Both the position numbers and the translations under genes were made by a program. From positions 1 through 64,000 of the forward strand of contig NZ_VNJI01000032.1 in NCBI RefSeq assembly GCF_007786445.1: DNA of 64,000 nt, read 5' to 3'. The stretch comes from Paenibacillus cremeus. Its GTDB lineage: Bacteria; Bacillota; Bacilli; Paenibacillales; NBRC-103111. Under the pieces are notes generated by a model. That model ran no database searches. It was not told where the DNA came from and was given only the letters and a program-made list of their open reading frames with translations. Shown here one piece after another: positions 42,307 through 50,925 of this stretch (position 1 is its first letter; each line of letters starts with the position of its first letter).

Positions 42307-43332
42307 TTAGCTGCATGCCGGTCCCGTCGTGCCTCTGACGATCAACCGTGGATGATATTGGGTTTGTTTCGTGCCGAACTCGAGCTTCTGAATCAGACGG
42401 TTCAAGATATGTACTGCGTCCTGTCCCATCGCTTCTTTCTCCGTATGTATGGTGGTTAGCGGTGGGGTGCAGTAGTTGGCCGCATCGATGTTGTCCGAAC
42501 CGACCACAGAAATATCGTCTGGCACGCGCATGCCCTGCTCAAGCATGACCCGCATAGCGCCCAGCGCCAGCATATCGTTTGTTGCAAAAATCGCCGTCGG
42601 CTTGTTGAAACGTGTCTGGGAACGTTCCCACATTGCTTTTAATGCGTCCCTACCAGCTTCAAAAGTCGAGGTTTGCGAGAAAAACAGATGCTCTTGCGGA
42701 ATTTCACAGCCTAATTCTTTCATCCGCTCATAAAAGCCTGCATAACGCAAATAATGGCTTCGATGCTCCTGCGGTCCTGCTATGATGCCGATCCTCCGAT
42801 GCCCCAGCTCATATAAGTGATCGGCTGCCATTCTGCCGCCTGCGAGATCATCGTTGACCAGCTGGATCACCTGGCTGTTCTCTGCCGTACCGTTCACCAT
42901 CAGATACGGGATGTTGAACTTATCGATATGCCCGATCATCTCTTGGCTTAACCGGCTGATCAGAATTAGCCCGTCCACTCGCTTTTCCAGCATGTAATCC
43001 GCCGAGCGAAGCGACATTTCCTTGTCTGTGGACACGAATACCGAGTAATTGAGCTGCTCCGCTGCGGAGAGAATCGCGTCCAATATTTTCCCGTAGATCG
43101 GATGGGATACAATCGGATAGTCCTTCCGGTAAATAATAATGCCGATGTTGTAGGTTCGCTGCGAGACCATGGCTCTAGCCACAGCATTCGGCTTGTACTG
43201 CAAATGCTCAATGGCGTGCTCCACCTTCTTGCGCGTCTCCGGACTAATGTATCCGTTGCCCGAAATAACACGAGATACAGTAGACTTGGAAACCCCGGCG
43301 AATCTCGCGATGTCAATAATCGTATGGTTCAG
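42307..43332 (-). CDS. LacI-family regulator, probable CTG start
   Basis: Regulator of about 341 residues. The HTH (IIDIARFAGVSKSTVSRVIS) is followed by the hinge YKPNAVARAM and a periplasmic-binding-like effector domain. The first ATG/GTG/TTG in frame is a GTG at 43224, which would remove the HTH. Reading upstream, the complete HTH is preceded by CTG at 43332 with GGAGG seven bases before it, and no ATG, GTG or TTG lies in frame in the next stretch. So CTG initiation is the best model. It probably controls the binding protein downstream and itself via 43375-43387. Confidence 0.85.
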   Translation of the reverse strand: MNHTIIDIARFAGVSKSTVSRVISGNGYISPETRKKVEHAIEHLQYKPNAVARAMVSQRTYNIGIIIYRKDYPIVSHPIYGKILDAILSAAEQLNYSVFVSTDKEMSLRSADYMLEKRVDGLILISRLSQEMIGHIDKFNIPYLMVNGTAENSQVIQLVNDDLAGGRMAADHLYELGHRRIGIIAGPQEHRSHYLRYAGFYERMKELGCEIPQEHLFFSQTSTFEAGRDALKAMWERSQTRFNKPTAIFATNDMLALGAMRVMLEQGMRVPDDISVVGSDNIDAANYCTPPLTTIHTEKEAMGQDAVHILNRLIQKLEFGTKQTQYHPRLIVRGTTGPACS

Positions 43333-43374
43333 AGGTGCACCTCCAGGGGAAAATGGTAAAAGCGTCCAAACGAG

Positions 43375-43431
43375 GTAAGCGCTTTCCCTTTGAATATTAT
43401 CAATATACTATAGCCGCTCCTTTTTTGACAA
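43375..43431 (-). promoter_or_regulatory. Promoter and operator of the lacI-type operon
   Basis: On the minus strand TTGTCA (43426-43431) and TATATT (43402-43407) are 18 bases apart. Downstream, GGAAAGCGCTTAC (43375-43387, minus) is a LacI/CcpA-type operator with a perfect AAGCGCTT core. It nearly matches the site before the amylase at 46036-46047. Confidence 0.6.
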
Positions 43432-43481
43432 CCACTCTTTTCAACATTTACCAAATCTAAATGTTGAGGCTGGGACATCAC

Positions 43482-43810
43482 ACGGGCGCACGTGCTCAGC
43501 AGCGTTCTCCAATGCGGGTTTCACGCTTTGCACGCGGAGCTCGGGGCTCGGCGGCGCGCTCCAATGCGGGTTTCCCGCTTTGCACGGAGCGCCAGGGCTC
43601 GGCGGCGCTCTCCAATGCGGGTTTCACGCTTTGCACACGGGCGCACGGGCTCGGCGGCGCGCTCCAATGCGGGTTTCCCGCTTTGCACGACGCGGCGCAC
43701 GGGCTCGGCGGCACTCTACAAAGCGGGTTTCCCGCTTTGCACTCGGCGCACGGGTTCGGCGGCATTCTCCAATGCGTGTTTCCCGCTTTGCACGCGGCGC
43801 ACTGGCGCCT
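43482..43810. repeat. Six tandem 51-54-bp GC-rich repeats
   Basis: Six units run head to tail, each ending in CTCCAATGCGGGTTTCCCGC plus TTTGCAC or a close variant; GCTTTGC recurs near 43531, 43583, 43634, 43686, 43740 and 43791. The core GCGGG-TTT-CCCGC is a hairpin. Unit lengths are not constant modulo three, so no frame is kept and the region is not coding. Together with 43332-43481 it explains the 570-base gap without a gene. Confidence 0.85.
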
Positions 43811-43864
43811 CCCTCGCCTTGGATACTTGCGCATAGCCGTAGCCGTACATATCGACGAAATGAT

Positions 43865-43890
43865 CAAAAAAGGGGCTGCAATCAGCCCCT
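43865..43890 (-). terminator. Terminator after the amylase gene
   Basis: AGGGGCT (43871-43877) pairs with AGCCCCT (43884-43890) and is followed on the minus strand by six U residues, 14 bases after the amylase stop. Confidence 0.88.
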
Positions 43891-43903
43891 CCCCAGTGTC
43901 GCT

Positions 43904-45961
<2,058 letters not shown>

Positions 45962-46035
45962 TTATGCTTTTCCTAGCACAATACACCTATGTAAAAGCTG
46001 CAGCTCACCTCCCACAAATCCCATATATTGGTTTT

Positions 46036-46047
46036 GTTAGCGCTTTC
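46036..46047 (-). promoter_or_regulatory. CcpA (cre)/LacI-type site upstream of the amylase
   Basis: On the minus strand GAAAGCGCTAAC agrees with the cre consensus at all but one position of the extended site and shares GAAAGCGCT-AC with the site at 43375-43387. It fits catabolite control of the amylase, or control by the nearby LacI protein. The rest of the 310-base gap 45929-46238 has this site and a terminator only. Confidence 0.6.
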
Positions 46048-46133
46048 TTTATTGATTATAATCTTCCCCAGCCTCTTCGCTCCAGTCACAGAACTGTCGT
46101 GAAATGATACGAAACTGTGCTAATATCCCGCCC

Positions 46134-46174
46134 CAAAAAGAAATGAGGGCAGAGCTTCTATCGCTCCCCCTCAT
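46134..46174 (-). terminator. Terminator after the DUF421 gene
   Basis: ATGAGGG (46143-46149) pairs with CCCTCAT (46168-46174) with an inner AGC/GCT. On the minus strand UUUCUUUUUGG follows. Confidence 0.65.
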
Positions 46175-46238
46175 ACCCTAACAGCCAATGTAAGCTCCTC
46201 AATTGTAATTTCCCTTGTCGCAATGCGAAAACGCTCCC

Positions 46239-46949
46239 CTACTCCTGATCAATCGGATGCCGGATGTTGTCCCAATACAGATCACAGAACAGCTTCCCGT
46301 TCGGTCGCATGACCGCATAGCTTACTTGTTCCGCTGTGACACCCCGCAGCTGCAGCTGCTTCGAGAGCCATGCGGTGGAGACGCCCGAGAGCTCCAGATT
46401 GTTCTTTATGATTTGGCCGTCCATAATGAGCTCAATCGGAAACTGGCTCTGTGCCGGACTGGGCAGGTTGAAATCCTTACGCATCAGCGCCCTGTATTGC
46501 GGCTTCTTGAGCACCGACAGCTTTCCATTAAGCTCCAGCACGGCATACTCCACTTCCTCCGGGTCAAAAATATCTTTTTCCCGCAGCTCCTGATTGAGCG
46601 TATCGAGCGTAATTTGAATTTTCTTTAAATTCTGCTCCAAAATTTTGCCGTTCTCGATGACTACGGTCGGCTTGCCTGCCAGCCATTTGCGAATTTTGCG
46701 GCTTTTAAGGGAAATAAATGCGACAATATAGGCGATCCCGCTGAAGCTGAGAAAAGAGACTGCCAAATGCCACGTTTTCATCGAGGTGTTGAAAGCGATA
46801 TTGCCCGTGATCGCCCCCAGCGTGATCGAAGCGACAAAATCATAGTAAGTCATCCGCGCAATCGTATGCTTGCCCAGCACCTTCGTAATCACCATAATGA
46901 GCGCGAAGGCAATGAACGCCCGGATAATCGTATCCCAAACGATACCCAC
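46239..46949 (-). CDS. DUF421 (YetF-like) membrane protein
   Basis: A 236-residue protein with three N-terminal membrane segments (to about residue 80) and a cytoplasmic C-terminal domain in two repeats, as in Bacillus YetF/YdfS. Family marks are KVLGKHTIARMTYYDFVASITLGA and the Lys/Pro region RKWLAGKPTVVIENGKILEQNLKK. Some relatives are linked to spore germination and outgrowth, but the molecular role is unclear. It lies 29 bases after an MFS gene and is probably co-transcribed with it. Confidence 0.9.
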   Translation of the reverse strand: MGIVWDTIIRAFIAFALIMVITKVLGKHTIARMTYYDFVASITLGAITGNIAFNTSMKTWHLAVSFLSFSGIAYIVAFISLKSRKIRKWLAGKPTVVIENGKILEQNLKKIQITLDTLNQELREKDIFDPEEVEYAVLELNGKLSVLKKPQYRALMRKDFNLPSPAQSQFPIELIMDGQIIKNNLELSGVSTAWLSKQLQLRGVTAEQVSYAVMRPNGKLFCDLYWDNIRHPIDQE

Positions 46950-46978
46950 CTAACCCACCTCCTACCAGTTAGTATGGG

Positions 46979-48178
46979 TCAGACTTGGGTAGTTATTCCT
47001 TCACGTTTAACAAAAAGCGGGGTTAAAAGTGCTGCACCCACCACCATTAGCGCGCCGCTTACACTGTACACGACCCAAAGGGACAACGAGTCCTTTAAAA
47101 AGCCGGAAGTCAGCATCCCCAGCACCAACATCCCCATAAACACAGGGGCAATCGCTCCGGAAACCCGTCCAATAAATTCGGCTTCCGTGTTTCTCATAAT
47201 CATCGTTTGGATTCCGATATGGATGCAAGGGTTGAACAAGCCACTCATGAATTGAAAGACAAGGGTTAACCAAATCACCGAAGAGGCTCCTACCCCAACC
47301 GTGCAAAGAGCGCTGACCAGCAAGCCTGCGGCAAGCATTAGCTGGGGCTTTACTTTTTTGGCGATGATCATGATCACTGCCCCTCCTACCAGCATCGCGG
47401 CCCCGTTCGTCCCCACCAGCCATTGCAAAAACGATTTGTCCTGCCCCAGCTTTTCCATCGTAACAAAGATCAAAAGCGGCTGAATTAAGCCGACGGCTAG
47501 ACCCGAAGCGGCAAAGGTAAAGCTTAGCGTTCTTAAGGAACGATTGGATGCGATGTATCGAAATCCAGCCGACAGCTCCTTCATGAAGGGACTGCGGGCT
47601 TCAAGCTTTTCTTCTTCATGGTCTCGAGGCAGGGTAGATAAAATCAAGGAGGACCCCAAAAAAAGAAGCGCCGTCAAAGTTAGCGAAACCGCAATGCCGA
47701 ACTTGAAAAAAATAAACGTTCCTATGATCGGTCCTAAAATGACTAAGCCCGCAACGAGCGATTGTGAAATGGCCATAACCCCCTGGAGCTGATGCTCGGG
47801 CACATTCCGCTTGTATAGCTTCATGCCCGACGGCTGAGAAAATTGCGACAAGCTGGCCGAAACAAACGATCCGACAAGCAGCGCCATCCACCCTCCGTTC
47901 ATCACCGCCACCAAGACGACCACCACGGACAAGGCGGATAGCAGATCGCTCCATACCATGGTCCGCTTGGGGCGCCAACGGTCGGCTAAAGTTCCGCCAA
48001 TAATGGCAAACAAAAAGATCGGTGCAAATTCTGCTGCCGATATCAATGACACGTATACCGGATTATTGCTGGTTAACTGGGTAACATACAGAAGGACTGC
48101 ATAATTTCGAATCCAAACGCCTAGCTGCAGCAGCACTCGTGAAAGCAGAATGGTTCGAATGTACCGGTTTGAAAACAT
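46979..48178 (-). CDS. MFS exporter (enterobactin-exporter-like group)
   Basis: Major facilitator protein of 399 residues of the MFS_3 group found in macrolide and siderophore exporters. Twelve membrane segments are predicted; loop 2-3 is GGTLADRWRPKRTMVWSDLL, and GFRYIASNRSLRTL occurs in the central loop. ATG 48178 has GAGG eight bases upstream, and an in-frame GTG at 48187 is part of that RBS. A strong promoter with a palindromic operator lies upstream, so a repressor, not encoded adjacently, is likely. Substrate unknown. Confidence 0.87.
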   Translation of the reverse strand: MFSNRYIRTILLSRVLLQLGVWIRNYAVLLYVTQLTSNNPVYVSLISAAEFAPIFLFAIIGGTLADRWRPKRTMVWSDLLSALSVVVVLVAVMNGGWMALLVGSFVSASLSQFSQPSGMKLYKRNVPEHQLQGVMAISQSLVAGLVILGPIIGTFIFFKFGIAVSLTLTALLFLGSSLILSTLPRDHEEEKLEARSPFMKELSAGFRYIASNRSLRTLSFTFAASGLAVGLIQPLLIFVTMEKLGQDKSFLQWLVGTNGAAMLVGGAVIMIIAKKVKPQLMLAAGLLVSALCTVGVGASSVIWLTLVFQFMSGLFNPCIHIGIQTMIMRNTEAEFIGRVSGAIAPVFMGMLVLGMLTSGFLKDSLSLWVVYSVSGALMVVGAALLTPLFVKREGITTQV

Positions 48179-48197
48179 GTGAGCCACCTCAACTCTA

Positions 48198-48261
48198 TTT
48201 ACTAAATTAGTAATTTACTAAATTACTGACTTAGTTTATTTCGTTTTTCATCGTTCGTCAA
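48198..48261 (-). promoter_or_regulatory. Promoter with palindromic operator before the MFS/DUF421 genes
   Basis: On the minus strand TTGACG (48256-48261) and TAAACT (48233-48238) are 17 bases apart. Just downstream, TTTACTAAATTAG and TTTACTAAATTAC repeat, and TTAGTAA-T-TTACTAA (48208-48222) is a perfect dyad. The design suits an ArsR-, MarR- or PadR-type repressor. Confidence 0.6.
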
Positions 48262-48303
48262 CCAAAACTTTTACATTCCTGTCCTTCCAATGGTCGTTGA
48301 AAT

Positions 48304-48338
48304 AAAAAAAGCCCTGAGCGCAAGCGCACTCAGAGCAT
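48304..48338 (-). terminator. Terminator after the GH105 gene
   Basis: GCCCTGAGCGC pairs with GCGCACTCAGAGC with small mismatches, and seven U residues follow on the minus strand. It lies about 26 bases past the GH105 stop. Confidence 0.85.
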
Positions 48339-48363
48339 CAAGAATTGTATTCGACTATCGAAA

Positions 48364-49437
48364 TCACTCAGGGATATGATGCAGACTCTCCACCAGCATC
48401 AGCAGCGCCATCGACTGGCCATAAGGCATTGGACATTGCGGAATCCGCTTGTAAAAATCGAGCGTATGCCCCATCCGCGTACCATACGAAACGCCGTGTA
48501 CCATGCCTTGCTCATCGATTTTGGCCAGAACGCTCTTCATCGCCTGGAAGGCAGCATCGGCATACTCGTCCACGATATAGCCTTTGCGGATCGCCTTGAG
48601 CATACTGTATGCAAAACCGGCTGTCGCCGACGTCTCCTCATAGGAGCTCGGATCGTCCAGCAGCGTATGCCACATGCCAGACTCGGATTGCAGCAGCGCT
48701 AGCTGTTCTACCTGCCGCTCCAGGGAGGTGACGAGAAAAATTTCGACGCCCAGCGGGATTTTGACCATGTCCAAATAATCGACGAGACCCGCGGAATACC
48801 ACGCATTGCCGCGTCCCCACAGCGCTTTGGCAAAATTGTGCTTGCCGACAAAGCTCCACCCATGATAGAACAGCCCCGTCTGCGTATCGGTCAAATATTT
48901 CATATGCACGAGAAACTGCCGCACACTCTCCTGCACGTAATCGTCGCGGTTCAGCAGCACACCCATTCGTCCAATGAACAGGACGGTCATATACAGCGTA
49001 TCGTCCCACAGCTCCCCGTAATGTTCCCCTTCGAGGGTGACATGGGTTATGCCGAACTCCGGAGTTCGGGGCATCTCATCTGCGGCATAGCTGGCCCATT
49101 CTTTGCACAGCTCGAGGTACTCGGGATTATGCGTCTCTTCGTACAAATAAGTCAGCGTCAGCAGCGGACACATCGTATTGACATTTTTCGAGGGCAGCCC
49201 TTCACGGATTCGCGCATCGAACCAATCGATCAGATAGCTAAGAATCTCGCGGTTGTTCGTTTCTTTATAATACCGGTACAAGGAAAACAGACCGACCCCC
49301 TGCGACCAATCCCACTTGTTGATCGAGATGATGCTTTCCGGCGTGTCCTCTTCAATCGTAACTTTTAAATTTTTCATCCCGGAAATGACTTTATCAATGG
49401 TCAACAGCAGCTCGCGCCGGTTCAAAGGAACTTCCAT
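48364..49437 (-). CDS. GH105 unsaturated glycuronyl hydrolase (YteR/YesR-like)
   Basis: Cytoplasmic hydrolase of 357 residues with the (alpha/alpha)6 barrel of GH105. It removes the unsaturated uronic acid left by polysaccharide lyases, in YteR from rhamnogalacturonan. Conserved blocks are KWDWSQGVGLFSLYRYY, GELWDDTLYM (D145/D146, near YteR Asp143), GLFYHGWSF and WGRGNAWYSAG. AGGAGG precedes the ATG. It follows the AraC gene by 32 bases. It would complete degradation begun by secreted lyases such as the heparinase-like protein at 31-33 kb or the unknown protein at 51-53 kb. Confidence 0.9.
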   Translation of the reverse strand: MEVPLNRRELLLTIDKVISGMKNLKVTIEEDTPESIISINKWDWSQGVGLFSLYRYYKETNNREILSYLIDWFDARIREGLPSKNVNTMCPLLTLTYLYEETHNPEYLELCKEWASYAADEMPRTPEFGITHVTLEGEHYGELWDDTLYMTVLFIGRMGVLLNRDDYVQESVRQFLVHMKYLTDTQTGLFYHGWSFVGKHNFAKALWGRGNAWYSAGLVDYLDMVKIPLGVEIFLVTSLERQVEQLALLQSESGMWHTLLDDPSSYEETSATAGFAYSMLKAIRKGYIVDEYADAAFQAMKSVLAKIDEQGMVHGVSYGTRMGHTLDFYKRIPQCPMPYGQSMALLMLVESLHHIPE

Positions 49438-49469
49438 CGTGTTCCAACCTCCTGAATCCTTCCCCGCTA

Positions 49470-50600
49470 TTAGAACGGTTGTCTTATATATTCTTTAGGA
49501 GAGACGCCCTCCAATTTCTTGAACACCATGTAAAAATGCGAATAATCCTTGTACCCGACCGCTTCTCCCGCTTCCCGCACCCGGTGCTTCCCTTCCAGCA
49601 GCAGGCGTTTGGCATGATGAATTCGCGTTTTGGCGAGCAGATCGACGAAGGTGGTCCCGGTCTCCTGGCTGAGCAGCCGGCTCAAATAGCTGGCGTTCAT
49701 GTGGTACAGCTCGGCAAGCAGCGATAAGCTGACGTTCTCTGCATAATTGGTGTTCACGTACGCTAAGACCGATTTGATGACCGGCGAATATTCCTTCTTC
49801 ATAGTTCCCGTATAGGGTCTGCTGGACATCATCAGCCGGTGCAGATAGTCGTACGCATCGCTAAGGCTGTCCAATTGAAACACCTGCTCCACCGTGTCGC
49901 TGTAGCTAATCTCCGGAGTGATCCCCGCTTTGTCGGCATAACGGTAAATGTCGAGGCATACCGCCGCGAGCAAGCTCTGTGCGGTCAGAATGCTGCCGTC
50001 GCTTTTCTCCACAATCCCGGACAGCTGCGACAGCAAGTACGACTGCAGGCCGCCTTCCGACGGATTCTCCAGCACAAAATCCAGTCCGGCCGGCTTCTCG
50101 CTGCAATCCAGCTCCGGCAGCTGAAAATACCGTTTCTGCGCCGTCCGCATCGTCTCGTCGAAGGCATCGCGCAGCTGCGCAAGTCCGACGCAGATTGGGC
50201 TTAAGATGATTGACAGGGAGATGCTGCCTGCACCTGCACCTTCCACTCCCCCTTCGACCATCCGGCTGGCTCTCCGGCAAATCGACGTTTCCGGATGGAT
50301 GAACGCAAGCATCGTGTAAGGCGTGATCGCGAACGGCACAACCTGCGAGCCCTCAAATTCACCGCTCAATCGTCCGCACAGGTCGGATAATTGCTGCTGG
50401 TACTGCTTCCACTTGTCCCGCGCGAGCTTATCCTTGAGCCAATAAGAGCCCTTGGGCCGAACGGCCAACAGCACGAACGGACTCTCCACGCTCAAATCGG
50501 CTTGCAGCAGACCTGCTCTTAATGCATTCGTTTGCGGGTTGTAACCGGATACATAATCAGCCATGCATGAAGCAGCAAGCTCCATCCCCGATGCTATCAT
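49470..50600 (-). CDS. AraC-family transcriptional regulator
   Basis: Soluble regulator of about 376 residues. The C-terminal 100 residues hold the double HTH (VSLSLLAELYHMNASYLSRLL, and the second ending FYMVFKKLEGVSPKEYIRQ). The N-terminal 270 residues are unassigned and have no membrane segment. The ATG at 50600 has GGGG about eleven bases upstream, and a TTG at 50624 is an alternative. It is followed by GH105 and is divergent from the large secreted protein, so it may control both. Confidence 0.85.
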   Translation of the reverse strand: MIASGMELAASCMADYVSGYNPQTNALRAGLLQADLSVESPFVLLAVRPKGSYWLKDKLARDKWKQYQQQLSDLCGRLSGEFEGSQVVPFAITPYTMLAFIHPETSICRRASRMVEGGVEGAGAGSISLSIILSPICVGLAQLRDAFDETMRTAQKRYFQLPELDCSEKPAGLDFVLENPSEGGLQSYLLSQLSGIVEKSDGSILTAQSLLAAVCLDIYRYADKAGITPEISYSDTVEQVFQLDSLSDAYDYLHRLMMSSRPYTGTMKKEYSPVIKSVLAYVNTNYAENVSLSLLAELYHMNASYLSRLLSQETGTTFVDLLAKTRIHHAKRLLLEGKHRVREAGEAVGYKDYSHFYMVFKKLEGVSPKEYIRQPF

Positions 50601-50844
50601 AAGCTGTGCTTCCCCTTTTCTCAAGAACGGTCGTTTACCTAATCATACACAAGGGTCGACAGGTTGACTAGTAGCCGGTAAACTTCGCCCCCTTATTATA
50701 AGCTGAAGCGCGAAGTCGCTCCTATCGGGTGAATTTTACTTTTTATCCATAAATTTTACCGTTCTCCATGCGTTTGCAAAAATTATCAATAAAAAGTAAG
50801 AACAGCCCCATATTAATTCAACCCTTCTTCCCTTAGGATATTAA

Positions 50845-50857
50845 TGAAGCGCTTTCA
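50845..50857. promoter_or_regulatory. CcpA (cre)-like site
   Basis: TGAAGCGCTTTCA, read on the minus strand as TTGAAAGCGCTTCATT, differs from the cre consensus at one position. It lies in the 325-base gap between the divergent AraC gene and the secreted protein gene, about 70 bases before the latter. No sigma-A promoter in this gap was convincing. Confidence 0.55.
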
Positions 50858-50925
50858 ATGGGGGTGAGTCGATGTTTTACTCAGTCAGCAGCCGCTGACT
50901 CCAATCCACTATGGGAGGATTCATT

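Noticed and set aside
43482-43810. The regular 51-54-bp repeats look like a CRISPR array or a repeat protein gene.
   Set aside because: There are no unique spacers of constant length, the units are similar along their whole length, and unit sizes break every reading frame. No cas genes are near.
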